A DNA stretch of 61,835 bases from Rhizobium sp. CCGE 510 (GTDB taxonomy: Bacteria > Pseudomonadota > Alphaproteobacteria > Rhizobiales > Rhizobiaceae), in NCBI RefSeq assembly GCF_000292525.1, contig NZ_AEYF01000032.1:1-61835 (forward strand), given 5' to 3'. Positions 37,239 to 47,582 of the stretch are shown piece after piece. The position numbers and the translations under genes are program-made. The notes beneath the pieces were generated by a model. It searched no databases. It was not told the DNA's origin and saw only the letters and a list, made by a program, of their open reading frames with translations. Numbering within the stretch: position 1 is the stretch's first letter; every line of letters starts with the position of its first letter.

Positions 37239-38441
37239 ATGCCTTCTTTCAAGACCCTCGACGATCTTTCCGACATCCGCGGCAAGCGCGTTCTCGTCCG
37301 CGTCGATCTCAATGTTCCGGTCAAGGACGGCAAGGTCACCGATACGACCCGCATCGAGCGTGTGGCGCCGACGATCCTCGAACTGTCCGAGAAGGGCGCC
37401 AAGGTGATCCTGCTTGCCCATTTCGGCCGGCCGAAGGACGGCCCTTCGCCGGACCTTTCGCTGTCGCTGATCGCCCCTTCGGTCGAGGAAGTGCTCGATC
37501 ATGCCGTGCTGACGGCGTCCGATTGCATCGGCGAGGCCGCGGCCTCCGCCGTCGCGGCAATGAATGACGGCGATATCCTGCTTCTTGAAAACACCCGCTT
37601 CCACAAGGGCGAAGAAAAGAACGACCCCGACTTCACCAAGGCGCTTGCTGCGAATGGCGACATCTATGTCAACGACGCTTTCTCCGCAGCCCATCGCGCT
37701 CATGCCTCGACCGAGGGCCTTGCCCACCACCTGCCGGCCTATGCCGGCCGCACCATGCAGGCCGAGCTGGTGGCGCTGGAAAAGGGCCTGGGTGATCCCG
37801 CCCGCCCTGTCGTCGCGATCGTCGGCGGCGCCAAGGTCTCGACCAAGATCGACCTCCTGATGAACTTGGTGAAGAAGGTCGATGCGCTCGTCATCGGCGG
37901 CGGCATGGCCAATACCTTCATCGCCGCTCGCGGCACCAATGTCGGCAAGTCGCTCTGCGAACATGACCTCGCCGAAACCGCCAAGCAGATCATGATCGAG
38001 GCGGCGACCGCCGGCTGCGCCATCATCCTGCCGGAAGACGGCGTGATCGCCCGCGAGTTCAAGGCGGGTGCCGCCAATGAAACGGTCGATATCAACGCCA
38101 TCCCCGCCGATGCCATGGTGCTTGATGTCGGGCCGAAATCCGTCGAGGCCATCAATGCCTGGATCGAGCGCGCTTCGACTCTCGTCTGGAACGGCCCGCT
38201 CGGCGCCTTCGAGATCGAGCCCTTCGATGCCGCCACGGTCGCCGCGGCGAAATACGCCGCGCAACGCACCGCAACCGGCAAGCTTACCTCGGTTGCCGGC
38301 GGCGGCGACACGGTTTCGGCGCTGAACCATGCCGGCGTTTCCGACGCGTTCACCTATGTCTCCACGGCCGGCGGCGCTTTCCTCGAATGGATGGAAGGCA
38401 AGGAGCTTCCAGGCGTCGCCGTCCTCAACGCCGCCAAATAA
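37239..38441 (+). CDS. pgk: Phosphoglycerate kinase
   Basis: It transfers phosphate between 1,3-bisphosphoglycerate and ADP. The 400-aa protein starts [27 protein letters not shown]. It has HFGRPKDG and [14 protein letters not shown] in the substrate domain, [16 protein letters not shown] at the hinge and [15 protein letters not shown] near the nucleotide end. A longer start at 37185 lies upstream of the conserved region and is not used. It ends in a terminator and is followed by class I aldolase. Confidence 0.97.
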   Translation: MPSFKTLDDLSDIRGKRVLVRVDLNVPVKDGKVTDTTRIERVAPTILELSEKGAKVILLAHFGRPKDGPSPDLSLSLIAPSVEEVLDHAVLTASDCIGEAAASAVAAMNDGDILLLENTRFHKGEEKNDPDFTKALAANGDIYVNDAFSAAHRAHASTEGLAHHLPAYAGRTMQAELVALEKGLGDPARPVVAIVGGAKVSTKIDLLMNLVKKVDALVIGGGMANTFIAARGTNVGKSLCEHDLAETAKQIMIEAATAGCAIILPEDGVIAREFKAGAANETVDINAIPADAMVLDVGPKSVEAINAWIERASTLVWNGPLGAFEIEPFDAATVAAAKYAAQRTATGKLTSVAGGGDTVSALNHAGVSDAFTYVSTAGGAFLEWMEGKELPGVAVLNAAK

Positions 38442-38476
38442 TCGCAAGCCGATTCGACTGGTTTTACATGTGGATA

Positions 38477-38511
38477 GACCGCGGCGGCGAGAGTGCCTTC
38501 CGCGGTCTTTT
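38477..38511 (+). terminator. Rho-independent terminator of pgk
   Basis: Stem GACCGCGG (38477-38484) / CCGCGGTC (38500-38507) followed by TTTTG, 36 bp after the pgk stop. It separates pgk from the fba promoter region. Confidence 0.85.
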
Positions 38512-38665
38512 GCTCAGCCGGTGGAAAAAATCCCATGTTTTCAAACGATTGAATTGATTTCAATCGTTTCAATGACTTAGCCTTCCATTTTCCTCGCTAT
38601 CAACTTCTGTTATCGCCGTCCTATATTCTTAAATCGCCGATGTTTAATGCTGTGGAGAGAACGAG

Positions 38666-39691
38666 ATGAGCGAACGACTGGAAGACATTGCAGTGCAGAT
38701 GGTTGCAGGCGGCCGGGGACTGCTTGCGGCAGATGAATCGACCTCCACCATCAAGAAGCGTTTCGACACGATCAACCTCGACTCGACCGAAACCAGCCGT
38801 CGCGACTACCGGGAGATGCTCTTGCGCTCCGACGAGGCGATGAAGAAATATATCTCCGGCGTCATCCTCTTCGAAGAGACCCTCTTCCAGAAGGCCGCGG
38901 ACGGCACGCCTTTCGTCGACATCATTCGCGCCGCAGGCTCGATTCCCGGCATCAAGGTCGACACCGGCGCCAAGCCGATGGCGAAATATCCTGCTGAAAC
39001 CGTCACCGAAGGCCTCGATGGCCTCGGCGAACGCCTTGCGCGCTATTATGAAGCCGGCGCCCGCTTCGCCAAGTGGCGTGGTGTCATCGCCATCTCGTCG
39101 ACATTGCCGACCCGCGGTTCCGTCCGCGCCAACGCTCAGGCGCTTGCTCGTTATGCCGCACTCTGCCAAGAGGCCGGGATCGTTCCGATCGTTGAGCCGG
39201 AATGCCTGATGGACGGGAAACCGGGCGACCACACGATCGACCGCTGCGCTGAAGTCACCGAATCCACGCTGCGCATCGTTTTTGAGGAACTGGCCGACGC
39301 GCGCGTCAACCTCGAAGGCATGATCCTGAAGCCGAACATGGTCATCGACGGCAAGAACGCCCGCAAGGCTTCGGTCGCGGAAGTTGCCGAGCGCACGGTC
39401 AAGGTTCTGAAGGCGACCGTTCCGCCCGCCGTTCCTGGCATCGCCTTCCTGTCGGGCGGCCAGACGACCGAAGAAGCGACCGCGCATCTTTCCGCCATCA
39501 ATTCCAGCACCGACCTGCCCTGGCTCGTCACCTTCTCCTACGGCCGCGCCCTGCAGGACAGCGCCCTCAAGGCCTGGAATGGCAAGCCGGAAAACGTTGC
39601 CGCCGGCCAGCGCGAATTCACCCACCGCGCAGAGATGAACAGCCTCGCCGCCAAGGGCAGCTGGAAGAAGGATCTTGAAAAGGCGGCCTGA
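38666..39691 (+). CDS. fba: Class I fructose-bisphosphate aldolase
   Basis: This metal-independent Schiff-base aldolase cleaves or forms fructose 1,6-bisphosphate. The 341-aa protein has the vertebrate-like class I architecture: GRGLLAADESTSTIKKRFDTI near the N-terminus, KWRGVIAI, IVEPECLMDG, the Schiff-base lysine in GMILKPNMVIDG, and LSGGQTTEEATAHL. Class I aldolase is a normal variant in rhizobia. It ends just before a dispersed repeat-like element. Confidence 0.96.
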   Translation: MSERLEDIAVQMVAGGRGLLAADESTSTIKKRFDTINLDSTETSRRDYREMLLRSDEAMKKYISGVILFEETLFQKAADGTPFVDIIRAAGSIPGIKVDTGAKPMAKYPAETVTEGLDGLGERLARYYEAGARFAKWRGVIAISSTLPTRGSVRANAQALARYAALCQEAGIVPIVEPECLMDGKPGDHTIDRCAEVTESTLRIVFEELADARVNLEGMILKPNMVIDGKNARKASVAEVAERTVKVLKATVPPAVPGIAFLSGGQTTEEATAHLSAINSSTDLPWLVTFSYGRALQDSALKAWNGKPENVAAGQREFTHRAEMNSLAAKGSWKKDLEKAA

Positions 39692-39761
39692 TTTTTCGGA
39701 CGCTTGCAATTGGGCAGAGAGCGGTAACCACAGCGTTGCGGCTCTTGCCCTCTCCCTTCGC

Positions 39762-39903
39762 CTCCGTCATTCCTGTGCTCGTCACAGGAATCCAGTGCGC
39801 CCAAGTCCTTGGGCGCGAAAAACTCTTTCGCTGACGTATTGATTCATTCACGGCGCCGACGCGGCGTGGCTGGATTCCTGTGACAGGCACAGGAATGAGG
39901 GAG
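39762..39903. repeat. Intergenic inverted-repeat element (MITE-like)
   Basis: A 142-bp element bounded by 34-bp inverted repeats (39762-39795 and 39870-39903) that agree at 31 of 34 positions and contain the inner dyad TTCCTGTG/CACAGGAA. It fills most of the 361-bp fba-phzF spacer, which holds no gene. Its size and termini suggest a non-autonomous transposable repeat; no second copy lies in this window. Confidence 0.65.
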
Positions 39904-40052
39904 TCCGGAGAGATGTTCTCCTCCCAACGAATCGGTAGAAATAAGTCACGTGCTTAAACCCCCTACTACTCCCATTGTCACGGCGACAAGAAACCACTTC
40001 GTTCCTTGAAAAACCGTGCTTATCCATAGCCGCAGCTGCAACAGGAGCCGCC

Positions 40053-40976
40053 ATGGACACCCTTTCCTACGTCACCGTCGATGTCTTCACCTCCACCCGC
40101 TTCGAGGGCAATCCGCTTGCCGTCATCTCCGATGCGCGCGGCCTCAGCGACGCGGCGATGCAGAAGATCGCCACCGAGTTCAACTATTCCGAAGTCACCT
40201 TCGTCCTGCCGCCCGAAGACCCTGAGAATTCCGCCCGCGTGCGCATCTTCACCCCGACGATGGAAGTGCCCTTCGCCGGCCATCCGAATGTCGGCACCGC
40301 TTATGTGCTCGCCCAGCGGACGGAGATCTTCGGCAAGCTGGTCGGCGAGAAGCTGCGTTTCGAGGAAAAGGCCGGCATCGTCGAAGTCAGCCTGAAACGC
40401 ACCAACGGACAGATCGAGGCCACCGCCATCCGCGCGCCGCAGCCGTTGGCGATCGGCGAGACCATTACCGAAGAAACCATCGCCCGCTGCGTCTCGCTCG
40501 AACCGGGCGTCGTCGTCAGCACCGTCCATGCGCCGGTCTTTGTCTCGGTCGGGCTGAACTTCGCCGTCGCGGAGCTGAACGGGCTCGAGGCGCTGGCCGC
40601 CGCCCGCCCCAACCTTGCCGGTTTCCAGGCGGCTGCCGGCCGCCAAACGACGAGCGGCCATGACTTCTCGCTGTTCCTCTATGTCCGCACACCCGACGAT
40701 CCGTGGACTATCCGCGCCCGCATGTTCGCACCGCTCGACAATGTGCCCGAAGATCCGGCAACCGGCAGCGCTTCGGCCGCGCTTGGCGCCTATCTCGTTT
40801 CGCTTGCGCCGGCCGCCGATATGAACGTCCGCATCAACATCGAACAGGGCGTCGAAATGGGCCGCCGCAGCGTCATCGCTCTTGATGTCGTAAAATCCAA
40901 AGGCATCGTCACCGATGTCGTCATCTCGGGAAGCTGCGTTTTCGTCATGCGTGGAGAAATGACCTTGCGGGATTGA
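40053..40976 (+). CDS. PhzF family isomerase/epimerase
   Basis: The 307-aa protein belongs to the PhzF (diaminopimelate-epimerase-like) fold. YVTVDVFTSTRFEGNPLAVI at the start carries the glutamate of the active site, then FNYSEVTFVLPP, RIFTPTMEVPFAGHPNVGTAYVL and DPATGSASAALGAYL. The last two are family signatures. Outside phenazine producers the substrate is unknown. ATG at 40053 has AGGAG upstream; the frame extends upstream to 39975 without conservation. Confidence 0.93.
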   Translation: MDTLSYVTVDVFTSTRFEGNPLAVISDARGLSDAAMQKIATEFNYSEVTFVLPPEDPENSARVRIFTPTMEVPFAGHPNVGTAYVLAQRTEIFGKLVGEKLRFEEKAGIVEVSLKRTNGQIEATAIRAPQPLAIGETITEETIARCVSLEPGVVVSTVHAPVFVSVGLNFAVAELNGLEALAAARPNLAGFQAAAGRQTTSGHDFSLFLYVRTPDDPWTIRARMFAPLDNVPEDPATGSASAALGAYLVSLAPAADMNVRINIEQGVEMGRRSVIALDVVKSKGIVTDVVISGSCVFVMRGEMTLRD

Positions 40977-40991
40977 CGACCGCATATCGGT

Positions 40992-41156
40992 TTACATCAG
41001 GAAGTCGCGCAAGAGCAGGTCCAGTGCCCAGATACCGAAAGCGATCAGCGCGATCTTCCAGAAATCCATCCGCCGCCTGAGGCCGGGAAACCCGAGCGGC
41101 TTGATAACCTGTATCGCCATGGCAAGGATGAGCAGCAAGGCTATCAGCTTTGTCAT
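40992..41156 (-). CDS. Small membrane protein (54 aa)
   Basis: A 54-aa minus-strand frame with two hydrophobic segments: an N-terminal helix (KLIALLLILAMAIQVIKPLG) and a second (FWKIALIAFGIWALDLLL). The hinge LRRRMD suggests an inside loop. Chromosome-like codon use and strong hydrophobic patterning support a real gene. It is convergent with phzF and divergent from the MFS transporter. Function unknown. Confidence 0.6.
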   Translation of the reverse strand: MTKLIALLLILAMAIQVIKPLGFPGLRRRMDFWKIALIAFGIWALDLLLRDFLM

Positions 41157-41329
41157 GCTTTATTTTTTCCATTTTTCGGAATGTCACAGGACGGACATTT
41201 TTCCGCGCGAACACAGGATCTCCACACGCCGTAAAGACATTCCGGGGCACAATCAATCACCTTGAGGCTGGGCTGACGCAGGTCCTGCCTTATGTCTATT
41301 TCAAAATCACTGAGACCGAGTCTGGGGAA

Positions 41330-42646
41330 ATGAAGAGAAACCTTCTGTCCGTCGCCGCGCTGCTTTTTGGCACGCTCTTCCTTTTCATGGGCAACGGCCT
41401 GCAGGGCATCCTGCTTCCCGTGCGCGGCAATCTCGAAGGCTACGCCACCACGACCCTTGGCCTGCTCGGCACCTCATGGGCCGGAGGCTTCGTCATCGGC
41501 TGCCTGGTGGCGCCGAAGCTGGTGCGCCGCGTCGGCCATGTGCGTGCCTTCTCCGGCTTCATCTCGATCATCGCCATTATTGCTCTGGTGAGCGGCATCC
41601 TCATCCATCCGGTCTGGTGGGTCGTGTTGCGCGCCGTTACCGGCTTCTCCACCGCCGGCACCTCGATGATTATCGAAAGCTGGCTGAACGAGCGCGCCAG
41701 CAACGAAAGCCGTGGCGCGATCTTCTCGCTCTATATCGGCATCACGCTACTCGGTGTCGTCGGCGGCCAGATGATGATCCCGCTCGAGGATGTGCGCACG
41801 CCGGTGCTGTTCATGATCTGCGGCATCTTCTATTGCATTGCCATGCTGCCGACGACGCTTTCGACCGCCGCTTCGCCGCAGCCGCTGAAAGAGGTGCGCC
41901 TCGACTTGCCGGCGCTCTATCGCAATTCGCCGGTCTCCTGCCTCGGCATCCTGCTCGTCGGCATCGCCAACGGTGCCTATGGCACGCTCGGCGCCGTCTT
42001 CGGCGCCGGCGCCGGCCTTTCCGACACCAGCATCGCCATCATGATGAGTTCCACCATCTTTGCCGGCGCCGTGATGCAACTGCCGGCCGGCCGGCTTTCC
42101 GATCGCATCGACCGGCGCTATGTGCTCGCCGCCATGTCCGGGGTCGCCGCCCTTGCCGGCCTGCTGATCTTTTTGCTCCACCCAACGTCGCCCGCCTTGC
42201 TGATAGGGCTCGTTGTCCTTTACGGCGCGGTGGCCAATACGCTCTATCCAATCGCCGTCGCCCACGCGAACGACTTCGCGTCATCGGAGGATTTCGTCAA
42301 GGTCTCCGGGGGTCTGCTGCTGCTCTACGGGATCGGCACGGTGATCGGACCGACGATCGGCGGCCCCGTCATGTCGGTGATCACGCCTCATGCGCTTTTC
42401 CTCGTCACCGCCATCGCCCACGTGCTGATCACCGTTTACGCGATCATCAGGAGCCGCATCCGCGCCGCCGTCCCGGCCAGCGATCGTGACGCCTACACGA
42501 CGATCCCGACCGGCACCTCGCCGATACTGACACCGCAAAGCATGTCGCTTGCCGATCGCGGCAGCGGCAAACCGCTCGAAACCGGCAAATCTCCTGAAAC
42601 GGGGAAGTCTCCTGAAAGCAGCGATCCTGCTGTAAAGTTCGGCTAA
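41330..42646 (+). CDS. MFS transporter (YcaD-like)
   Basis: This 438-aa major facilitator has twelve predicted helices. The start is MKRNLLSVAALLFGTLFLFMGNGLQGILLPVRGNLEGY; LGTSWAGGFVIGCLVAPKLVRRVGHVRAFSGF holds the conserved MFS loop after helix 2, and PAGRLSDRIDRRYVL is the second copy after helix 8. Helix 5 FSTAGTSMIIESWLNERASNESRG matches the YcaD group. Substrate unknown. The C-terminal tail has short SPETGKSPE repeats. Confidence 0.9.
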   Translation: MKRNLLSVAALLFGTLFLFMGNGLQGILLPVRGNLEGYATTTLGLLGTSWAGGFVIGCLVAPKLVRRVGHVRAFSGFISIIAIIALVSGILIHPVWWVVLRAVTGFSTAGTSMIIESWLNERASNESRGAIFSLYIGITLLGVVGGQMMIPLEDVRTPVLFMICGIFYCIAMLPTTLSTAASPQPLKEVRLDLPALYRNSPVSCLGILLVGIANGAYGTLGAVFGAGAGLSDTSIAIMMSSTIFAGAVMQLPAGRLSDRIDRRYVLAAMSGVAALAGLLIFLLHPTSPALLIGLVVLYGAVANTLYPIAVAHANDFASSEDFVKVSGGLLLLYGIGTVIGPTIGGPVMSVITPHALFLVTAIAHVLITVYAIIRSRIRAAVPASDRDAYTTIPTGTSPILTPQSMSLADRGSGKPLETGKSPETGKSPESSDPAVKFG

Positions 42647-42720
42647 AGCGCGTCGCGATCTTTCAGGTTCGCTCCTCACGCATTAAGTTTTATTTTCGAG
42701 GCAGCAACGGAGGAGAACCC

Positions 42721-42912
42721 ATGAGCTTCATCGACGACGACCGGCCGCAGAAGAAGGTCGCCCACGAGATCGGCGCCGATCTCTCCATGCTTTCGGCGGA
42801 CGAGCTGACGGCGAGGGTGGAATTGCTGAAGGCGGAGATCGCCCGTCTCGAGGCCGAAGCCACCCGCAAGGCTTCCGGGCGGCAGGCGGCGGAAAGCTTC
42901 TTCCGCTCGTAG
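42721..42912 (+). CDS. DUF1192 domain-containing protein
   Basis: A 63-aa protein of a widespread alphaproteobacterial family: MSFIDDDRPQKKVAHEIGADLSMLSADELTARVELLKAEIARLEAEATRK. The C-terminal two-thirds is a probable coiled coil. It lies 74 bp after the MFS gene with its own ribosome binding site (CGGAGGAG). Function unknown; it is often found next to rcdA, as here. Confidence 0.85.
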   Translation: MSFIDDDRPQKKVAHEIGADLSMLSADELTARVELLKAEIARLEAEATRKASGRQAAESFFRS

Positions 42913-42985
42913 TCCCAGAAAACACCGAAAATCAAGGCTGTAGGTGGACAAACGAGTTCGCCTCAAGTCTTACTTCGGCACAATG

Positions 42986-43000
42986 TTAATAAATTATTAA
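42986..43000. promoter_or_regulatory. CtrA box 1 (TTAA-N7-TTAA)
   Basis: A perfect match to the full CtrA recognition sequence: TTAA (42986-42989), seven bases, TTAA (42997-43000). It lies 5-20 bp upstream of the inferred start of the candidate sRNA, which places CtrA on or next to its promoter. Confidence 0.6.
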
Positions 43001-43004
43001 GCTT

Positions 43005-43126
43005 TATAAGGTATTACTGTACTCATCCGGATTTTCTCTGGATCTCAGCCAGTTTTCCAAGCGGTAAATTGGTCTGATTTTTCTCCCTGTTTTACCTTGA
43101 GAGCCGCTTTTGCGGCTCTTCTTTTT
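43005..43126 (+). ncRNA. Candidate small RNA upstream of rcdA
   Basis: About 110-120 nt ending in a strong terminator (GAGCCGC-TTTT-GCGGCTC-TTCTTTTT, 43101-43126). No open reading frame accounts for it, and DUF1192 ended 190 bp earlier. A TTTATAAG-like -10 lies at 43003-43010. An anti-Shine-Dalgarno stretch TCTCCCT (43082-43088) sits between stems, the usual arrangement of trans-acting sRNAs. A CtrA box lies just upstream. The 5' end is not defined. Confidence 0.5.
43100..43126 (+). terminator. Rho-independent terminator of the candidate sRNA
   Basis: GAGCCGC (43101-43107), TTTT loop, GCGGCTC (43112-43118), then TTCTTTTT. It is read on the plus strand, 175 bp before rcdA. Confidence 0.85.
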
Positions 43127-43161
43127 CCTATCGCCGGCGCTTCTCCACGAAACTGTGGAGA

Positions 43162-43176
43162 TTAACCCTTTCTTAA
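43162..43176. promoter_or_regulatory. CtrA box 2 in the rcdA promoter
   Basis: A second perfect TTAA-N7-TTAA (43162-43165, 43173-43176), 126 bp upstream of the rcdA ATG. A CTCCAC/GTGGAG dyad (43143-43160) adjoins it. CtrA activates rcdA in Caulobacter, so this is a functional candidate. Confidence 0.65.
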
Positions 43177-43301
43177 GAAACGGCTTGCGCATTTGGGCTA
43201 ATGATACCATCTTAAAGTCATAAAGACCGGGCTCGGAAACTTTTCCGTCGGTGCCCGCGTTACCTGAATATATGTAGCTGCGTGCAACAGGGACTATTGC
43301 G

Positions 43302-43817
43302 ATGTCGGAAGTTGGATTGAACACGATCAGTTTTGCAGGTCGCGCCGCTGCATCCTCGCAGTTCAAGGCACTTTATGCGGAAGGCATGTCGCTGGTCGAA
43401 GAGACCGCCGCCTATCTAGATGGCCAAGGCCGCGCCGCTTCCAAGGTACTGCCGCGGATGGCTTCGGTTCTGTACGCCGCAGAATCGATGCGTCTCACGA
43501 CGCGTCTCATGCAGATGGCCTCCTGGCTGCTGTTGCAACGTGCCGTCAACAATGGCGAAATGTCCCGCGATCAGGTGCTGGCCGAGAAGAACAAGGTTCG
43601 CCTCGATGGCTTCAACGTCGACCGCGCCGCGCCCGGCTGGGGCGACCTGCCGGAATCTTTCCGTGATCTCGTTGAGCGCTCCCTGCGCCTGCAGAACCGC
43701 ATCGCTTTGCTCGACCGCGAGATCTACCGCCCGTCCGAAGCCGTGATCGTTCATGATAATCAGAACAGCGTCCAGGCCCAGCTTTCCCTGCTGCAGACCG
43801 CCTTCGGCAACAACTGA
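43302..43817 (+). CDS. rcdA: DUF1465 protein, RcdA-type ClpXP adaptor
   Basis: RcdA is an adaptor that helps ClpXP degrade CtrA and other cell-cycle substrates. The 171-aa protein is the DUF1465 family: FKALYAEGMSLVEETAAYLDGQGRAASKVLPRMASVLYAAESMRLTTRLMQMASWLLLQRAVNNGEM. The length agrees with Caulobacter RcdA (about 171 aa). It is a three-helix-bundle protein with a disordered C-terminal tail. Two perfect CtrA sites lie upstream, matching CtrA control of rcdA. It ends in its own terminator. Confidence 0.85.
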   Translation: MSEVGLNTISFAGRAAASSQFKALYAEGMSLVEETAAYLDGQGRAASKVLPRMASVLYAAESMRLTTRLMQMASWLLLQRAVNNGEMSRDQVLAEKNKVRLDGFNVDRAAPGWGDLPESFRDLVERSLRLQNRIALLDREIYRPSEAVIVHDNQNSVQAQLSLLQTAFGNN

Positions 43818-43840
43818 CCGTATCTGCGAGAGTTCGATAG

Positions 43841-43871
43841 AAACCGGCTGCGTCTGACGCGGCCGGTTTTT
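43841..43871 (+). terminator. Rho-independent terminator of rcdA
   Basis: AAACCGGC (43841-43848) / GCCGGTTT (43862-43869) with an inner TGCGTC/GACGCG pairing, ending in a T-run. It lies 24 bp after the rcdA stop. Confidence 0.8.
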
Positions 43872-43907
43872 ATTTGCTCGCTAAGCTGTTTCCGAACATC
43901 GAGAACA

Positions 43908-43934
43908 CAAAAAAGCCCGGCAAAACCGGGCTTT
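43908..43934 (-). terminator. Rho-independent terminator of rpmE
   Basis: A 9-bp stem AAAGCCCGG (43912-43920) / CCGGGCTTT (43926-43934). On the minus strand it is followed by a T-run, placed 27 bp after the rpmE stop. It works as the converse partner of the rcdA terminator. Confidence 0.85.
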
Positions 43935-43960
43935 CTTCGAATTCCATCGAGCAGAAGCGA

Positions 43961-44182
43961 TTAGAGGCCGAGGCCGCCGAAACGCTTGTTGAACTTGGAA
44001 ACGCGGCCACCGCGGTCCATGAGCTGCTGGTTGCCGCCGGTCCAGGCCGGATGCGATTTGGAATCGATTTCGAGGTTCATGACAGCACCCTCCGAACCCC
44101 AGGTCGAGCGGGTTTCGTATTCGGTGCCATCGGTCATGACCACCTTGATCATGTGATATTCGGGATGGATGCCTGCCTTCAT
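43961..44182 (-). CDS. rpmE: 50S ribosomal protein L31
   Basis: The 73-aa protein begins [50 protein letters not shown], the alphaproteobacterial L31 form. It has none of the cysteines of the zinc-binding C+ type. It binds between the 30S head and 50S central protuberance. It is transcribed alone, convergent with rcdA and divergent from the ABC exporter. Confidence 0.97.
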   Translation of the reverse strand: MKAGIHPEYHMIKVVMTDGTEYETRSTWGSEGAVMNLEIDSKSHPAWTGGNQQLMDRGGRVSKFNKRFGGLGL

Positions 44183-44375
44183 AACAATCTTCCTGCGCTA
44201 CCGGAGTTCAATTTGCCGCATGCAGTTGCGGCCGACGAACCGATTGAATAAATGAAGCCGCAGTCATGATGGCTACGGCTTCCCATTAGGATGCGGTGCC
44301 TATACATGAAGGACGCCTAGATAACAAGAGCCAACAGGCCGCATTGAGCGGGCCCTGCGGGCGATCGGAGACGAG

Positions 44376-46178
<1,803 letters not shown>

Positions 46179-46322
46179 GCCGCCAGCCGATTCTCCGCCG
46201 ATAGCGACTAAAGTCTGACTTCCCCCGCACCTCCCTGCGGTTGTCTTTCGCGTCTCCTGCCCTACCCTCTTCATGCCCCGGGGTGGGGATATCGCTATCA
46301 AAATTCTTGGGAGGAGATAGGA

Positions 46323-47315
46323 ATGGCGCCTTTCGATGTGACGCGACGTGTAAGGCTTGCGCTCGGTTTCGGCGTGCTTGCCGCCTTTGCCTCAGGCGCG
46401 CCTGCCACGGCTGCCGATTTTCCCGATCGCGCGATCACCATGGTCGTGCCCTTCGCGGCCGGCGGCTCGACCGATGTCGTTGCCCGCATCGTCGCGCAGA
46501 AGATGTCGGAGGATCTCGGCCAGCAGGTGATCGTCCAAAACGTCGCCGGCGCCGGCGGCAATCTCGGCGCCGATAACGTCGCCCGCGCCGAACCTGACGG
46601 CTACACCATTCTGATGGGCACCGTCGCCACCCACGCGCTCAATCCGCTCATCCTCAAGGCGACACCCTATGATCCCGAGAAGGATTTCGCGCCGGTCTCG
46701 CTGCTTGTCGTCGTGCCGAACGTGCTGGTCGTCAACCCGGAATTGCCGGCCAAGACCGTGCCGGAGCTGATCGCGCTACTGAAGGCCGAGCCCGACAAAT
46801 ACAGCTATGCCTCATCGGGCAACGGCACGCCCCTGCATCTTTCCGGCGAGCTCTTCAAGTCCATGGCCGGTGTCAGCATGCAGCACATTCCCTATAAGGG
46901 CGCCGGCCCGGCATTGAACGACGTTATCGGCAATCAGGTGCCGATCATGTTCGACAACCTCCCCTCTTCGTCGAGCCACATCAAGGCCGGCACTTTGCGG
47001 GCGCTGGCAGTGACCACGGCCGAGCGCGCGCCCTCCTTCCCCGACGTGCCGACGATCGCCGAGTCAGGCATAGCAGGTTACGAGACCTATACCTGGAATG
47101 CGCTTTTCGCGCCGGCCAAGACGCCGAACGAGGTGGTGATGCGCCTCAATGCCTCGGCTAAGAAGGCACTCGCCGACCCCGCCGTTGCTGAACGGATGAA
47201 GGAATTCAGCGCCACCATCGTCGGCTCGACGCCCGAGGAACTTGGCGCCCATGTGAAGGCTGAGCTCGCCAAATGGGGACCGGTGGTCAAGGGCGCGAAC
47301 ATCCAGATGGAGTGA
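46323..47315 (+). CDS. Orphan Bug-family (TctC) periplasmic binding protein
   Basis: The 330-aa protein has a signal peptide (residues about 1-30) followed by FPDRAITMVVPFAAGGSTDVVARIVAQKM, the defining motif of Bug/TctC solute-binding proteins. Other marks are VIVQNVAGAGGNLGADNVARAEPDGYTILMGTVATHALNPL and YKGAGPALNDVIGNQVPIMFDN. These usually serve tripartite tricarboxylate transporters, but no TctA/TctB membrane genes are adjacent here. It may serve a distant transporter or a sensor. Ligand unknown. It has a strong ribosome binding site (GGGAGGAG). Confidence 0.92.
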   Translation: MAPFDVTRRVRLALGFGVLAAFASGAPATAADFPDRAITMVVPFAAGGSTDVVARIVAQKMSEDLGQQVIVQNVAGAGGNLGADNVARAEPDGYTILMGTVATHALNPLILKATPYDPEKDFAPVSLLVVVPNVLVVNPELPAKTVPELIALLKAEPDKYSYASSGNGTPLHLSGELFKSMAGVSMQHIPYKGAGPALNDVIGNQVPIMFDNLPSSSSHIKAGTLRALAVTTAERAPSFPDVPTIAESGIAGYETYTWNALFAPAKTPNEVVMRLNASAKKALADPAVAERMKEFSATIVGSTPEELGAHVKAELAKWGPVVKGANIQME

Positions 47316-47372
47316 CGGCGGCAGCGCAGACGCTTTCGCCTGCGTCCGATGGAAATCGTGGCAATTGGACGC

Positions 47373-47486
47373 TAGAACAGGATGATTTTAGGCTCGTTGG
47401 CCTAAAATCTGAATCCTGTTCTACAGCAAAGATTAGAGCATGATGTCGTCCGAAAAACCGCGCACACTTTTCGGCATCATGCTCTA
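47373..47486. repeat. RIME-type intergenic mosaic element, copy 2
   Basis: Two hairpins: 47373-47423 (arms TAGAACAGGATGATTTTAGGC and GCCTAAAATCTGAATCCTGTTCTA) and 47434-47486 (arms TAGAGCATGATG and CATCATGCTCTA). It is the reverse complement of the copy at 30190-30302, with the same order and spacing of palindromes. It lies between the Bug and YegP genes. Confidence 0.85.
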
Positions 47487-47582
47487 AGCAGCCAATTCTA
47501 ATTAAGGCAGTGGAAAAGCTCGCCATTTTGATCTAGCCTCCCTGATGCTGATGGTTGCAATTCAGCGTTTCGGGAGACATCC

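Noticed and set aside
42647..42720. Possible dispersed repeat between the MFS and DUF1192 genes
   Set aside because: The sequence looks familiar from other rhizobial spacers, but it has no second copy here and no clear dyad.
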